A DNA stretch of 64,000 nt. Source: an uncultured Rhizobiaceae group bacterium (GTDB lineage Bacteria > Pseudomonadota > Alphaproteobacteria > Rhizobiales > Rhizobiaceae). The notes under the pieces were generated by a model. That model was given only the letters and a program-made list of their open reading frames with translations. It searched no databases and was not told the DNA's origin. Numbering within the stretch: the stretch's first letter is position 1; the number at the start of each line of letters is the position of its first letter. Below, piece after piece: positions 8,739 through 20,196 of this stretch. The position numbers and the translations under genes were made by a program. Location: contig CANMVS010000011.1 in the NCBI GenBank assembly GCA_947501445.1, positions 1 to 64,000 on the forward strand, given 5' to 3'.

Positions 8739-11700
8739 ATGACGCATAAAACGCCATCAGGAAATGCGAACCTGTTCAGGCAAGCATCCATGTTGCCAAC
8801 TGAGACCGCCGGCCTGTCCGCTATACCGAAAAAACAGGGTCTTTATGATCCGCGCAATGAGCATGATGCATGCGGTGTTGGATTTGTTGCCCACATGCGG
8901 GGTGTTAAATCCCACCAGATCATTCAGGATGGTCTGTTCATGCTCAATAATCTGACCCACCGCGGTGCCGTGGGCGCTGATCCCCTGATGGGGGATGGTG
9001 CGGGCCTGTTGGTACAGATACCGGATTTACTGTTTCGCGAGGAGATGGCGCTTCAGGCAATCGATTTGCCAGCACCCGGTCATTATGCGGTTGGCCATTT
9101 GTTTTTGCCGCAGGATGCGTCGTTGCGGGCGCATATAGAAAACATCATTGCCGACGTCATAGCGGCTGAAGGTCAGGTTCTGCTGGGGTACCGTGATGTT
9201 CCCGTTGACAATTCCTCTTTGTCACAGGCGCCTGAAATCGTTGCAACCGAGCCCTGCCACCGACAGGTCTTCATTGGCCGCGGCGCCGGCATCTATTCTG
9301 AATCGGATTTTGAGCGTCGCCTCTTCATACTGCGCAAAGTCATATCAAACAGAATATTTTGTGAGACGGCTGGCCGCGACAACGGATTTTACATCGTATC
9401 CCTTTCGACAAGCACGATTGTCTATAAGGGCATGTTTTTGGCCTATCAGGTTGGCGCCTACTACAAGGATCTGACAGACCCGCGCTTTGTATCGGCCGTG
9501 GCCCTTGTTCATCAACGCTTTTCAACCAACACGTTTCCGTCCTGGAAACTTGCGCACCCCTATCGCATGGTCGCCCACAACGGCGAAATCAACACATTGC
9601 GCGGCAATGTAAACTGGATGGCCGCACGTCAGGCTTCGGTATCCTCGCCATTGTTTGGGGACGACATCAGCAAATTGTGGCCGATTTCCTACGAGGGGCA
9701 GTCTGATACTGCCTGTTTCGACAATGCGCTGGAGTTTCTGGTTCAGGGTGGATATTCGCTCACCCATGCGGTGATGATGCTTATCCCTGAAGCCTGGGCG
9801 GGCAATACGTTGATGCATGAAGACCGCAAGGCCTTTTATGAATATCACGCAGCACTGATGGAGCCCTGGGACGGACCGGCCGCCGTTGCATTTACCGATG
9901 GACGTCAGGTTGGCGCGACACTCGATCGCAACGGATTGCGGCCCGCCCGCTATATTATCACCGATGATGACCGTGTGATCATGGCTTCTGAAGCAGGTGT
10001 GCTGCCAGTCGATGAGGCATCAATCGTGCGCAAATGGCGGCTGCAGCCGGGCAAAATGCTGCTGATTGATATGGATAAAGGCGTCATTGTTTCAGATGCC
10101 GATATCAAGAAAGAGCTGGCAAGTGCCAATCCCTATGGTGTGTGGCTCGACCGTACTCAGATCGTGTTGGAAGACATGCCTGTTTCCACCCGACCTTTCG
10201 GGCGCTCTCATGCATCGCTTCTCGATCAGCAACACGCCTTCGGCTATACGCAGGAAGACCTGAAAATTCTCATGTCGCCGATGGCAACAACCGGCCAGGA
10301 AGCGCTTGGGTCGATGGGAACCGATACGCCAATTTCTGCTTTGTCTGGTAAAACCAAATTGCTTTATACCTATTTCAAGCAGAATTTTGCTCAGGTGACC
10401 AACCCGCCCATTGATCCCATTCGGGAAGAATCAGTGATGAGCCTTGTGTCCTTCATTGGGCCACGGCCAAACCTGTTCGACCTGGAAGGTCTGGCAGACC
10501 GTCGCCGTCTGGAAGTGCGGCAACCGATTTTGACCAATGAGGATCTGGAAAAAATCAGAGCCATTGGTGATGTGTCGGATAATCAGTTTCAGACCAAGAC
10601 ACTGGATATCACATTCCTTCAGGACCGTGGCGCAACATTTCTTGCCGAGGCACTGGAGGCATTATGCGCCAGAGCTGAGCGGGCTGTTGGCAATGGTTAC
10701 AATATTATCGTCCTGTCGGATCGGCTGGTGTCCGCGCAGCGCATAGCCATTCCACCGTTACTGGCAACGGCTGCAGTGCATCATCATCTTATACGCAAGG
10801 GTCTTAGAACGTCTGTTGGCCTTGTGGTTGAATCAGGCGAACCGCGTGAGGTACACCATTTTGCGGTACTTGCCGGTTATGGGGCCGAAGCGATCAATCC
10901 CTATCTGGCATTTGATACGCTGGCCGACATGCACCTGAAAGGTGCCTTTCCGGCAGCAGTTGACCCGGGTGAAGTGGTTGCCCGCTACATCAAGGCTGTC
11001 AGCAAGGGATTGCTGAAAGTCATGTCCAAAATGGGTATTTCGACCTATCAGTCCTATTGCGGTGCGCAGATATTCGATGCAGTGGGGCTGACCAATGAAT
11101 TTGTTGACAGCTATTTTGCCGGAACCGCAACGACCATCGAGGGGATTGGTCTTGAACAGGTTGCCATTGAAAACCATGCGCGTCACGCGCATGCCTTCAG
11201 TGACGATCCACTGCTGAAAACGGCATTGGACGTAGGCGGTGAATATCTTTACCGCATACGCGGTGAAAATCACATGTGGTCACCTGATGCCGTGGCGCTT
11301 TTGCAGCACGCGGTGCGTGGCAATGCCAGGGAGAAATACCGTGAATTTGCAACGCTGATCAACGAACAGTCCGAGGGGCTGAACACGATCCGGGGTCTGT
11401 TCAAGATTGCCAGCGCGAGAGACGCGGGCCGGGTGGCAGTGCCTGTTGATCAGGTGGAGCCTGCCGTTGATATCGTCAGGCGGTTTTCCACCGGTGCCAT
11501 GTCCTTTGGATCCATCAGCCGTGAAGCGCATACGACACTGGCAGTGGCGATGAACCGCATTGGCGGCAAATCCAATACCGGCGAGGGCGGTGAGGAACCG
11601 GATCGCTATCGCCGGATGCCAGACGGATCGATGAACCCTGAACGCTCGGCCATCAAACAGGTAGCGTCCGGCCGCTTTGGGGTTACCACGGAGTATCTTG

Positions 11701-13460
11701 TCAACGCGGATATGATTCAAATCAAGGTCGCACAGGGCGCAAAACCCGGTGAGGGCGGCCAGTTGCCTGGACACAAGGTGGACCCGACGATTGCCAAGAC
11801 ACGGCACTCGACCCCCGGTGTCGGATTGATATCACCACCACCGCATCATGATATTTATTCAATTGAGGACCTTGCCCAGCTGATATTCGATCTCAAGAAT
11901 GTCAATGAACAGGCGGATATTTCAGTCAAGCTTGTTTCCGAAGTGGGTGTCGGTACCGTTGCTGCGGGCGTTGCCAAGGCACGGGCAGACCATATTACCA
12001 TATCCGGTTATGATGGCGGCACCGGCGCTTCACCGCTGACATCACTCAAACATGCCGGGTCTCCCTGGGAAATGGGACTTGCCGAAACCCATCAAACGCT
12101 GGTTCTCAATGGTCTGCGTTCGCGTATTGCATTGCAGGTCGATGGAGGCTTGCGTACCGGACGTGATGTTATCATCGGTGCATTGCTTGGAGCGGATGAA
12201 TTCGGCTTTGCCACCGCACCGCTGATCGCGGCGGGATGTCTGATGATGCGCAAGTGCCATCTCAATACCTGCCCGGTCGGCATCGCGACACAGGACCCGG
12301 TTTTGCGTCAGCGTTTCAAGGGAACACCTGAGCACGTAATCAACTATTTCTTTTTCATCGCCGAAGAAGTACGCGAGTTGCTCGGTGAAATGGGCTATCA
12401 CAATCTTGATGAAATCATCGGTCAGTCGAACCTGTTGCACAAGGACGCAATGGTCAGTCACTGGAAGGCGGAAGGGCTGGATTTCAGCAGGGTTTTCTAC
12501 AAACCCGATGCACCAAAAGATGCAACCTACTGGACCCGCAGACAACACCATCCCGTTGATGACGTTTTGGACAGGAAACTGCTCACCCAGGCCAAACAGG
12601 CGATTGAAGATGGCACCCCTGTGCGGATTGAAACCAACATCAAAAATGTCGACCGATCGACCGGTGCCATGCTTTCGGGCGCGGTGGCAACCAAATATGG
12701 CCACAAGGGGCTGCCGGATGATACCATCAGCGTTGTCCTTAACGGAACGGCCGGTCAGTCCTTTGGTGCCTTTCTGGCGCGTGGCATTTCCTTCGACCTG
12801 ATTGGTGATGGCAATGATTATGTTGGCAAGGGACTTTGTGGTGGCCGCATTGTCATCAGACCACCCGACAACAGCAACATAATAGCTGAAGAATCGATCA
12901 TCGTTGGCAATACTGTTTTGTATGGGGCAGTTGAGGGCGCCTGCTATTTTCGTGGTGTCGCCGGTGAAAGATTTGCCGTGCGCAATTCGGGTGCTATTGC
13001 CGTCGTCGAGGGTGTTGGTGATCACGGCTGCGAATATATGACAGGTGGTATCGTTGTTGTCATTGGCAAGACGGGGCGCAATTTTGCAGCGGGCATGTCC
13101 GGCGGTGTCGCCTATGTGCTGGACGAAGATGGCGACTTTGCCCAGCGGTGCAATATGGCAATGGTTGAACTTGAGCCGGTGCCGGAAGAAGATGATATTC
13201 TTGAGGAATTTCATCATCATGGTGGCGATCTGGATCACAAGGGTCGCGTGGATGTGTCCGGTGATATGACCAGACATGACGAAGAGCGCCTGCATCAGCT
13301 GATTTCAAAACACATGCACTATACCGGATCCGAAAGAGCCAAGACCATTTTGGATAACTGGACTGACTATCGGCCACGGTTCCGCAAGGTGATGCCGGTG
13401 GAATACCGCCGTGCACTTGAGGAGATGGAGCGAATGCGTTTGGGAATAGCTGCCGAGTGA
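8739..13460 (+). CDS. gltB: Glutamate synthase (NADPH) large subunit
   Basis: Alpha subunit of GOGAT, about 1573 aa, which converts glutamine and 2-oxoglutarate to two glutamates. The ATG at 8739 lies 6-7 bases after GGAAGGG. ATGs at 8721 and 8733 are alternatives. A short propeptide ends before the catalytic Cys of ACGVGF (about residue 45), the N-terminal amidotransferase nucleophile. The FMN-binding synthase domain (about 840-1210) includes GGTGASP and [11 protein letters not shown]. The 3Fe-4S cysteines are in [15 protein letters not shown] near residue 1168. The C-terminal GXGXG helix domain, which channels ammonia, is at about 1300-1500. gltD follows after 90 bases, so the two form one operon for nitrogen assimilation. 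Confidence 0.97.
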   Translation: MTHKTPSGNANLFRQASMLPTETAGLSAIPKKQGLYDPRNEHDACGVGFVAHMRGVKSHQIIQDGLFMLNNLTHRGAVGADPLMGDGAGLLVQIPDLLFREEMALQAIDLPAPGHYAVGHLFLPQDASLRAHIENIIADVIAAEGQVLLGYRDVPVDNSSLSQAPEIVATEPCHRQVFIGRGAGIYSESDFERRLFILRKVISNRIFCETAGRDNGFYIVSLSTSTIVYKGMFLAYQVGAYYKDLTDPRFVSAVALVHQRFSTNTFPSWKLAHPYRMVAHNGEINTLRGNVNWMAARQASVSSPLFGDDISKLWPISYEGQSDTACFDNALEFLVQGGYSLTHAVMMLIPEAWAGNTLMHEDRKAFYEYHAALMEPWDGPAAVAFTDGRQVGATLDRNGLRPARYIITDDDRVIMASEAGVLPVDEASIVRKWRLQPGKMLLIDMDKGVIVSDADIKKELASANPYGVWLDRTQIVLEDMPVSTRPFGRSHASLLDQQHAFGYTQEDLKILMSPMATTGQEALGSMGTDTPISALSGKTKLLYTYFKQNFAQVTNPPIDPIREESVMSLVSFIGPRPNLFDLEGLADRRRLEVRQPILTNEDLEKIRAIGDVSDNQFQTKTLDITFLQDRGATFLAEALEALCARAERAVGNGYNIIVLSDRLVSAQRIAIPPLLATAAVHHHLIRKGLRTSVGLVVESGEPREVHHFAVLAGYGAEAINPYLAFDTLADMHLKGAFPAAVDPGEVVARYIKAVSKGLLKVMSKMGISTYQSYCGAQIFDAVGLTNEFVDSYFAGTATTIEGIGLEQVAIENHARHAHAFSDDPLLKTALDVGGEYLYRIRGENHMWSPDAVALLQHAVRGNAREKYREFATLINEQSEGLNTIRGLFKIASARDAGRVAVPVDQVEPAVDIVRRFSTGAMSFGSISREAHTTLAVAMNRIGGKSNTGEGGEEPDRYRRMPDGSMNPERSAIKQVASGRFGVTTEYLVNADMIQIKVAQGAKPGEGGQLPGHKVDPTIAKTRHSTPGVGLISPPPHHDIYSIEDLAQLIFDLKNVNEQADISVKLVSEVGVGTVAAGVAKARADHITISGYDGGTGASPLTSLKHAGSPWEMGLAETHQTLVLNGLRSRIALQVDGGLRTGRDVIIGALLGADEFGFATAPLIAAGCLMMRKCHLNTCPVGIATQDPVLRQRFKGTPEHVINYFFFIAEEVRELLGEMGYHNLDEIIGQSNLLHKDAMVSHWKAEGLDFSRVFYKPDAPKDATYWTRRQHHPVDDVLDRKLLTQAKQAIEDGTPVRIETNIKNVDRSTGAMLSGAVATKYGHKGLPDDTISVVLNGTAGQSFGAFLARGISFDLIGDGNDYVGKGLCGGRIVIRPPDNSNIIAEESIIVGNTVLYGAVEGACYFRGVAGERFAVRNSGAIAVVEGVGDHGCEYMTGGIVVVIGKTGRNFAAGMSGGVAYVLDEDGDFAQRCNMAMVELEPVPEEDDILEEFHHHGGDLDHKGRVDVSGDMTRHDEERLHQLISKHMHYTGSERAKTILDNWTDYRPRFRKVMPVEYRRALEEMERMRLGIAAE

Positions 13461-13550
13461 GGCCGGAAATTGCACTTCGTTGCCATCTGTATGCCGGTGG
13501 TGGCGTGGGTGCATCAACCGTTGGTGTGAGAGTGAAGAGGGTAAATGTAA

Positions 13551-15005
13551 ATGGGTAAGGTAACTGGTTTTCTCGAAATTGACCGGCAGGTTGCCAAATA
13601 TCAACCGGCTTCTGATCGCGTCCGTCACTACCGCGAATTTTCACTTGCCATGTCTGACTCCGAAGTTGTCAAACAGGCGGCAAGATGCATGGATTGTGGC
13701 GTTCCCTTTTGCCACGGGCCAACCGGTTGCCCCATCCACAATCAAATTCCTGACTGGAATGATCTTGTCTTTAATGGCAACTGGGAAGAGGCAATCCGCA
13801 ATTTGCACTCAACCAACAATTTTCCGGAGTTTACCGGGCGCATCTGTCCGGCGCCCTGCGAGGAAGCCTGCACGCTCAATCTGGAAGATGTGCCAATTGC
13901 CATCAAAACCGTCGAGCAGGCGCTCGCCGACAAGGCCTTCGACATGGGCCATATTGCGCCTCAGCCTGCCACAAGAAAAACCGACAGGAAAGTCGCAATC
14001 ATCGGTTCCGGTCCGGCTGGAATGGCTGCTGCCCAACAGTTGGGGCGCGTCGGACATGACGTACATATATATGAACGCGAGAGCGCGGCAGGCGGGCTGT
14101 TGCGGTTCGGAATTCCGGACTTCAAGATGCAAAAACACCACATAGACCGGCGCGTTGCACAGATGGAGGGTGAAGGGGTAACATTTCACTATAATGTCCA
14201 GGTCGGCGTCGATGTGTCTGTTGATACGCTGCGCAATGATTTAGATGCAGTCCTTTATTGCGGTGGTTCGGAGAAACCACGTGACGCGGGTATTCCCGGT
14301 GCTCAACTGATCGGTGTTCATGATGCCATGCCCTATCTGGTGCAGCAGAACAAACGGGTGGCACGCGAGGATATAGCCTCTGTCGGATGGCCGTCGGAGC
14401 CAATACTGGCGGCAGCAAAACATGTTGTTGTGGTCGGTGGGGGTGATACGGCCTCCGATTGTGTGGGGACTGCCTTTCGCCAGGGCGCTGTCAAAGTGAC
14501 CCAGCTGGATATCCGCCCGCAACCGCCGGTGCATGAAGACAAGCTCGCCATATGGCCTTACTGGGCCACAAAAATGCGCACATCATCATCGCAGGCTGAG
14601 GGCGCCATACGCGAATTTCAGGTCGGGACGCTGGAATTTGTCGGGGAAAACGGTGTATTAACGGGTGTGAAATGCTGTCAGGTGGATGAAAAGCGTCGGC
14701 CGATTGCGGGAAGTGAATTCATCATCACGGCTGAACTTGCCTTTATTGCCATTGGATTTCGCGGTCCGCTTGAACAAGGGGTTCTGGCGGACGCTGGAGA
14801 TGGACTGCGTGTTGGTGTGGACAACCGTGGTTCGACATATATCGAAGCCAATGATCAGGATTATAAGACATCGATGGACAGGGTTTGGGCTGCCGGCGAT
14901 GTAAGACGCGGTCAGTCGCTGGTGGTCTGGGCCATTCGTGAAGGCCGACAGGCAGCGCATGATATTGACAGAACGCTGATGGGCAAGACGACACTTCCGC
15001 GTTAG
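13551..15005 (+). CDS. gltD: Glutamate synthase small subunit
   Basis: Beta subunit of GOGAT, 484 aa, which passes electrons from NADPH through FAD and two 4Fe-4S clusters to GltB. The cluster-binding cysteines are in ARCMDCGVPFCHG...GCPIHNQIPDW and CPAPCEEACTL (about residues 43-108). The FAD dinucleotide motif is IIGSGPAGMAAAQQL (about 150-164) and the NADPH motif is VVVGGGDTASDCVG (about 293-306). The length is usual for the family. Its TAG stop (15003-15005) coincides exactly with the first three bases of a truncated copy of the 103-bp repeat, so the repeat may have replaced the original 3' end. Confidence 0.96.
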   Translation: MGKVTGFLEIDRQVAKYQPASDRVRHYREFSLAMSDSEVVKQAARCMDCGVPFCHGPTGCPIHNQIPDWNDLVFNGNWEEAIRNLHSTNNFPEFTGRICPAPCEEACTLNLEDVPIAIKTVEQALADKAFDMGHIAPQPATRKTDRKVAIIGSGPAGMAAAQQLGRVGHDVHIYERESAAGGLLRFGIPDFKMQKHHIDRRVAQMEGEGVTFHYNVQVGVDVSVDTLRNDLDAVLYCGGSEKPRDAGIPGAQLIGVHDAMPYLVQQNKRVAREDIASVGWPSEPILAAAKHVVVVGGGDTASDCVGTAFRQGAVKVTQLDIRPQPPVHEDKLAIWPYWATKMRTSSSQAEGAIREFQVGTLEFVGENGVLTGVKCCQVDEKRRPIAGSEFIITAELAFIAIGFRGPLEQGVLADAGDGLRVGVDNRGSTYIEANDQDYKTSMDRVWAAGDVRRGQSLVVWAIREGRQAAHDIDRTLMGKTTLPR

Positions 15006-15066
15006 ACCGTCTCACCTGTTGTCAGAAGCGGAACACCGGTGTCGGCCTTTGATTTTGTTGAGCGAT
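15003..15066 (+). repeat. 103-bp dispersed repeat, 3'-truncated copy
   Basis: The first half of the repeat is present (TAGACCGT...GTCGGCCTTTGATTTTGTTGA) with several substitutions, and the second hairpin is missing. The leading TAG is the gltD stop codon. The fragment ends at the stop of the DUF459 gene on the other strand, so it fills the whole space between two convergent genes. Confidence 0.8.
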
Positions 15067-16247
15067 TACTGAACAGCGGATTTTCGCTTTGCCTGCGGCC
15101 AGACAAAATAGTCTGCCCGACCGGGAGGGGCAGTGGATGCCTTGCCCTCAAGCACCAGGTCGTCGCGTGGCGTGTTTTCACCATTGGGTGCGGGTGCGCT
15201 GGCGCCCAGAAGCTCCGTTGAGCCATCAAGTGCAGGGTCGCTCAAGCCGATCGGGTTTGTCCGGACCACAATGGTGCTTTTAGGCTCTCCTGCGGCCGGG
15301 AGCGTTAGCAGAATTTCACTGCTGAGAGAGGCAATGCCCTCGTTGGCATCATCGCCCAGTAACCGTCGGAGCGGTTTTTCGACATAAAACGCCAGCTTGC
15401 GGCGACCGGCTCGCGTCATGCGGATGCCGTCGGACGTGCGCAGGCGGACCTGCTGGCCAATGATGTCAGAACCCGTATAGACAAATTTGCCACCCTCATC
15501 GACAAAGCCGTCCCATATATCGATAAATTCACCCTGCTGGTCTTCAACAACCTTACGCACGATGCCGTTGATCGCCAGCATGTCGGCGGACATGGAGGCG
15601 GATTTATAAGGTGGTATTCCAACCCACAATAGCGGGATATTGCGTGAACGCACCGCCTTTGCCATTGACTCCACGCGGGATGAATAATCACTCACCCATT
15701 TTTCAGAGCGCACGGAAATTCGATTGCGTCCCTGCCGAATCTCCTGACGGTCATTGGAGCCAACCATGATGATAACAATCGAGGGTTTTACCTCGTCCAG
15801 CACCACTGGCAGTTTTTCTGGCCAATCGTAATAATCATCGCGCACAAGCCCCGATGAACCATTGCTTCTGCGCAGAACGACGACACCGGGTGCCTTGTTG
15901 AATGCGGTGCGCAGACCGTCTGATAATGACTTGGCCATGAAATCGCCGATCACCAGAATGGTACGCGCATTTTCAAGTTTTTCCGCCTGAACCGTTTGTT
16001 TCTTCGACTTGGTGCTGGTTCTTTTCTTCCGGACCTTCTTGGTTGGTTGGCGATTGGTCTTTTCAGGGGCAGCGCGGCGCGGCCCGAACAGCAGTTCGAT
16101 CACAGAACGACGCTCGAATTTAATTTGTGCCTCGGCCGGTGATACCGGAAGCGTGAGTGATATTGCGACCACAACCATTGCCAACAATGGCAATGTCAGC
16201 AAAAACGAAATCAGCCTTCCATTAAAAGTGACCAAAATGGTCTCCAC
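15066..16247 (-). CDS. DUF459 SGNH-fold periplasmic protein
   Basis: 393 aa with an N-terminal signal or anchor helix (about 12-40), a basic Lys/Arg-rich linker (about 56-90) and an SGNH/GDSL-like domain (about 95-310), then a low-complexity tail. SGNH blocks visible are IGDFMAKSL (block I, 100-108), NGSSGLVRDDYYDWP, GSND (163-166) and DGIRMTRAG. The canonical nucleophile Ser of GDS is replaced by Phe, and the usual DxxH histidine is absent here. I recall this as typical of DUF459. If so, the protein may be non-catalytic or use other residues. The GTG start directly follows the TGA of the transglycosylase gene, with GAGG nine bases before, so the two are co-translated and probably work together on the cell envelope. 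Confidence 0.85.
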   Translation of the reverse strand: METILVTFNGRLISFLLTLPLLAMVVVAISLTLPVSPAEAQIKFERRSVIELLFGPRRAAPEKTNRQPTKKVRKKRTSTKSKKQTVQAEKLENARTILVIGDFMAKSLSDGLRTAFNKAPGVVVLRRSNGSSGLVRDDYYDWPEKLPVVLDEVKPSIVIIMVGSNDRQEIRQGRNRISVRSEKWVSDYSSRVESMAKAVRSRNIPLLWVGIPPYKSASMSADMLAINGIVRKVVEDQQGEFIDIWDGFVDEGGKFVYTGSDIIGQQVRLRTSDGIRMTRAGRRKLAFYVEKPLRRLLGDDANEGIASLSSEILLTLPAAGEPKSTIVVRTNPIGLSDPALDGSTELLGASAPAPNGENTPRDDLVLEGKASTAPPGRADYFVWPQAKRKSAVQ

Positions 16248-17471
16248 TCATCGCCTCAGGGTTTTGAGTAATTTGTGCGTCGGAACACCATCCGGCGTCA
16301 AGCCTGAACGGGATTGATAGGTCCTGATCGCCAATTGCGAACCGGATCCAATATTGCCATCTATCTTGCCCGAATACAAACCACGCGACTTCAAATGTAT
16401 CTGGATTTCGCGCCGTTCATCCATGGATAGAACACCTTTTGGCTTGGGCCAGGATTGTTTCAAACCGCTGTATCCTGCAATTCTGTCGGCCAGCAGGCCG
16501 ACCGCCAGAGCATAGCTGTCAGAATTATTATAGGTTTTAAGAATAAAGAAATTACGCAGCATCAAAAATGCCGGCCCCTTGTTCCCCGCTGGCATTTTCA
16601 GCACCGCCTTGTCGCCATTTCGGGTAAATGCCCGGCCACCAGGGCGCTTGAAGCCCAGCTTTGACCACTGGGCGATGGTTTTGGATTTGCCCACGTAGCG
16701 CGACGCATTGCGTGGTGCCTTGACCTCATAGCCCCAGGTCCGTCCGGTCTTCCAGCCATTTTTATGCAAAAGATTTGCGGCAGTTGCCAGTGCGTCCGGT
16801 ATTGATTTCCAGATATCGCGACGCCCATCGCCATCCATATCAATGGCAAAGGCACGATAACTTGTCGGGATGAACTGTGTATGTCCCATGGCGCCGGCCC
16901 AGGAGCCTCTCAACTCCTTCTTTGTGACATTGCCTGCCTGGAGGATTTTCAGCGCAGCGATCAGCTGTTTGCGCGCAAATTTCGACCGTCTTTTGTCGGC
17001 ATAGGCAAGGGTTGCCAGTGCCCTGGGCACATAGTGCAGCCTGTCCGGGTAGTTAAACACGTCTCCAAAACTGGATTCCACGGACCAGATCGCCAGAATG
17101 ACGGACCGTTCAACGCCAAAGCGACGTTCGATTTGCGAAAGAACACGGGCATAGCGCTTGCCCATTTTCTGGGCGACTTCCACAATCGAGCCATGCACCC
17201 TGGTATCCACGTAACTCCAGGTGCTTTCGCGAAACTCCGGCTGAAAGCGTGCCTTCTCCAAAACCTTTGGATCGGGTGAACGCACGCCGGAAAAAGCCTT
17301 TTTGTAGGTCGATTTCTTGATGCCGGCTTTTGCTGCAACCGGATAAAAATCATTAATCCATTTGCGAAATCCCGCATCCGCTGCCGCCGGTGGAGCGTCA
17401 ATCAGCAGCGCAGTGGCAAACAACAGGAAAACGAGTGCGACGATCGTGCGTCTGCCGCCGGGTTTATACAT
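16248..17471 (-). CDS. Lytic murein transglycosylase, MltB family
   Basis: 407 aa from an ATG at 17471 preceded by GGAG. A signal peptide covers residues 1-32. The SLT_2 (MltB-type) lytic transglycosylase domain is about 35-320, with the catalytic glutamate E132 in AIWSVESSFG and the family motifs GAMGHTQFIPTSY and DMDGDGRRD. A C-terminal peptidoglycan-binding domain_1 occupies about 335-400 (RREIQIHLKSRGLYSG...DGVPTHKLL). It cleaves glycan strands to 1,6-anhydro-muropeptides in the periplasm. It is the first gene of a two-gene operon with the DUF459 gene and divergent from galU, an envelope-related setting. Confidence 0.93.
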   Translation of the reverse strand: MYKPGGRRTIVALVFLLFATALLIDAPPAAADAGFRKWINDFYPVAAKAGIKKSTYKKAFSGVRSPDPKVLEKARFQPEFRESTWSYVDTRVHGSIVEVAQKMGKRYARVLSQIERRFGVERSVILAIWSVESSFGDVFNYPDRLHYVPRALATLAYADKRRSKFARKQLIAALKILQAGNVTKKELRGSWAGAMGHTQFIPTSYRAFAIDMDGDGRRDIWKSIPDALATAANLLHKNGWKTGRTWGYEVKAPRNASRYVGKSKTIAQWSKLGFKRPGGRAFTRNGDKAVLKMPAGNKGPAFLMLRNFFILKTYNNSDSYALAVGLLADRIAGYSGLKQSWPKPKGVLSMDERREIQIHLKSRGLYSGKIDGNIGSGSQLAIRTYQSRSGLTPDGVPTHKLLKTLRR

Positions 17472-17707
17472 TGAATACTCCGCGATGTCTGATCTGTGCA
17501 GTATGATACCTGTGGCAAAAGGCGGAAAAAAGGCCAAGCGCTGACCGGCTCCCGCCTGTTCCCGAAACACAATAAGCTTGACGCATCAATAAAATCTTAA
17601 CCATAACCCGCACTGAGCGAGAAGAATTTTCGTACAATTCAGGTTTGCATTATATTACCAATTCTGTAGAGCAGATTTCATGACGGCCACCTGGAGGTCC
17701 ACAATTA

Positions 17708-18595
17708 ATGACACAGCCACGAAAAGTCAGAAAAGCAGTCTTTCCGGTTGCAGGCTTGGGCACCCGTTTTCTGCCTGCTACCAAAGCCATCCCCAAGGAA
17801 ATGCTGACTGTCGTTGACAAACCGGTCATCCAATATGTGGTTGATGAGGCGCGGGCTGCAGGCATTGAGCATTTTATATTCGTGACTGGGCGCAACAAAG
17901 CCGTTATCGAAGACCATTTCGACATTCAGGTCGAACTGTATGACACATTGCGCAATCGCGGCAAACTGGACGAATTGGGCAATCTTCAGGCTCTGCAGCC
18001 GAAGCCGGGACAAACGAGTTTTACCCGCCAGCAGGAACCTCTGGGGCTTGGGCATGCCGTATGGTGTGCCCGTGAGCTTGTTGGTGATGAGCCCTTTGCA
18101 CTTTTGCTGCCTGACATGGTGATGCAGCATGAAAAGAGCTGTTTGTCCGGCATGGTTGATTTGTACCAAAAGGTCGGCGGCAACGTGGTTTCAGTTGAGG
18201 AAGTGCCGGATGAGGATACCCATCGCTACGGCATCGTCGGCGTTGGCGAGGATATCAGTGATGACGGGTTCAAAATCAACGCGATGGTTGAAAAACCAAT
18301 GCCTGGAACTGCCCCGTCGAATTATTTTATCAATGGCAGGTACATTCTGCAGCCGGAAGTTTTTTCCATTCTGGAAACACAGGAAAGCGGTGCTGGTAAT
18401 GAAATACAGATTACCGATGCCATGCTCAAACTTGCTGAAAAACAGGATTTTTCAGCCTATCGGTTCCGCGGAAACACTTTCGACTGTGGTTCAAAGGAAG
18501 GGTTCATACGAGCCAATGTTTCGTTCGCTTTGGAACGGGCTGATATTCGAGTAAAGGTCGAGGATGACCTTCGACGCATGCTGGGTGCTCTTTGA
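17708..18595 (+). CDS. galU: UTP-glucose-1-phosphate uridylyltransferase
   Basis: 295 aa enzyme that makes UDP-glucose from UTP and glucose-1-phosphate for exopolysaccharide, LPS and cyclic glucan synthesis. ATG at 17708 is preceded by GGAGG. The nucleotide-binding signature [18 protein letters not shown] (about 15-32) is intact, as are [13 protein letters not shown] and the sugar-phosphate region [19 protein letters not shown]. The length matches bacterial GalU (rhizobial ExoN). It is transcribed alone and converges with the beta-barrel gene, with 16 bases between stops. Confidence 0.96.
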   Translation: MTQPRKVRKAVFPVAGLGTRFLPATKAIPKEMLTVVDKPVIQYVVDEARAAGIEHFIFVTGRNKAVIEDHFDIQVELYDTLRNRGKLDELGNLQALQPKPGQTSFTRQQEPLGLGHAVWCARELVGDEPFALLLPDMVMQHEKSCLSGMVDLYQKVGGNVVSVEEVPDEDTHRYGIVGVGEDISDDGFKINAMVEKPMPGTAPSNYFINGRYILQPEVFSILETQESGAGNEIQITDAMLKLAEKQDFSAYRFRGNTFDCGSKEGFIRANVSFALERADIRVKVEDDLRRMLGAL

Positions 18596-18611
18596 GGACA
18601 GATGAATTGTT

Positions 18612-20096
18612 CTAGCGCTGCAGCTTCATGCCAAGGCCAAGAAACAAATCATCATTTGTGCCACCGCCATCGGTGACGGTCTTTTCGTAAGTGATGCCGC
18701 CATCGATACCAACATTGCGATTGAGCCACCAGGTAAAGCCGCTGCCGACACCGTAGACAGTTTGATTGGCTGTGGCACCGACATAGTCTCTCCACCCCAG
18801 CAACCCGCTGGCGCTGACGATGAGATTGGAACTTAACTCGTGGGTAATTTCTGCATTTGCAGAATAGAAAATGGAGCCCGGTTCACTGGCCCTGGTTGAA
18901 TCTTCCAGTGATGTGGACAGGGCCATCACAACGTCTGTACCGCGGCGTGGCGACCAGGTGGCGAACCCGTCAACCGTAAATGCCTGTATGGGTGCCAGTC
19001 GGGTGTCATCAATGTTTCGCTGCGCAAAACCTGCGGAAATTTCGCCCGTGAGTTTTTCGCCAAAATCGGTTTCGATTCCGGCCCGCAGGGCATAGCTGGT
19101 GGACGAACGGGCAAAACCGGAAGAATCCAATTGTTGATCATAGATGATCTGCCCGAATTCACCCTCGATAAACGGCGTATAGGCTGCACCGGATTCAATT
19201 CCTGCGCGCAGCGTGATCGCGTAGTTGCTTTCGTCCCGTTCGGACAGTGTCAAAAGGGTGCCGCTTGCCAGCTGCGCATCACCAAATGTGGAGCGACCAC
19301 CACTTAGTGAAACAGTGCCGCGCCAGGCGCCGAAGAGATGATCCAGAGAAGCGTTGGCATTTATGGATTGCACGTCTGCCTGGGCAACGGCATTGTTGAC
19401 GGCATTTGCATCGGTCTGGCTTTCCTGACCAAATGAATAGCCGGCTGCAAAACTGGCCGTTGTGGTTGATGACAAGTCGAGCCGCAGATCTGCTGCGATA
19501 TCAGTACTTGGGTCTTCCTCACCGTTGCCGCTGATGGTCTTGTCGAAGACATGCTCCCCAGTGACGGTCAGCTGATGGCGGGACCAGTCCGACTGCAACT
19601 GCGAATTCAACACGGTTCGACTGTAGGTGCGCGAAACGCTGGCAGAACCATCCCGCTCACTTTGGTGCGCAATTTGCTGGGTGATGGACGGACGCAGAAT
19701 GAATGAACCGATGCGAATGCCGGCTGGATCAAATGGATCATCGTCATCGCGGCGGTTGATTGTATCGACACTCGCCTGTGCGGGATTGATGCTGTCAGGG
19801 TTTTGCACTGCCTGTACCGCCCCGGTCAGAACCGGATCACGGTCTACCGGTTCGGTTTGCGCATCAGTTTCCTGATCAGTCAGGCGTTCGGCTGAGCGCA
19901 GAAATCTGCGTTGCTCGGTATCGCTCATGCCATCTGATTGAGTTACGCCTCGCAGCGCAAGATCTTCGTTGTCTATTGTCTGGGCCTGCGCGCCTGTGAC
20001 TGCAAATGAAACCAGCGCAAGGTAGAGCAGGTGCCCCGCCACTGGCGGGACACTGTTGTGCCGCTTCTCATTCTGATCGCATTTTGGCGGTGTCAT
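18612..20096 (-). CDS. Outer membrane beta-barrel protein (BBP2-like)
   Basis: 494 aa with a signal peptide ending near residue 38 (VTGAQAQ), then an acidic, low-complexity plug-like stretch (about 40-125). From about 130 to the end there are alternating amphipathic strands with aromatic girdle residues, as in the putative beta-barrel porin 2 family of alphaproteobacteria. The C terminus is GLGMKLQR rather than the usual terminal Phe or Trp, which may reflect one extra residue after the last strand. The gene stands alone on the minus strand beside galU, so a link to surface polysaccharide is possible but only inferred from position. Confidence 0.75.
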   Translation of the reverse strand: MTPPKCDQNEKRHNSVPPVAGHLLYLALVSFAVTGAQAQTIDNEDLALRGVTQSDGMSDTEQRRFLRSAERLTDQETDAQTEPVDRDPVLTGAVQAVQNPDSINPAQASVDTINRRDDDDPFDPAGIRIGSFILRPSITQQIAHQSERDGSASVSRTYSRTVLNSQLQSDWSRHQLTVTGEHVFDKTISGNGEEDPSTDIAADLRLDLSSTTTASFAAGYSFGQESQTDANAVNNAVAQADVQSINANASLDHLFGAWRGTVSLSGGRSTFGDAQLASGTLLTLSERDESNYAITLRAGIESGAAYTPFIEGEFGQIIYDQQLDSSGFARSSTSYALRAGIETDFGEKLTGEISAGFAQRNIDDTRLAPIQAFTVDGFATWSPRRGTDVVMALSTSLEDSTRASEPGSIFYSANAEITHELSSNLIVSASGLLGWRDYVGATANQTVYGVGSGFTWWLNRNVGIDGGITYEKTVTDGGGTNDDLFLGLGMKLQR

Positions 20097-20196
20097 TCCG
20101 GTCTGACCAAGCGTTGGAAAATTCTTGTCAAACCGTAAAGCTTCGTGGTTAATGCTTCCTTTACAAGAGCGCCGATTTGCAACCTTTATAAGGGGT

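Noticed and set aside
12042-13295. Long open frame of about 417 codons on the minus strand inside gltB
   Set aside because: It is antisense to a strongly conserved, complete GltB. It has no family features, and long antisense frames are a known effect of codon bias in this composition.
17580-17597. Short match to the 103-bp repeat (GCATCAATAAAATC) upstream of galU
   Set aside because: Only about 14 bases match, with no stem partner and no terminal TAGA. Too short to separate from chance.
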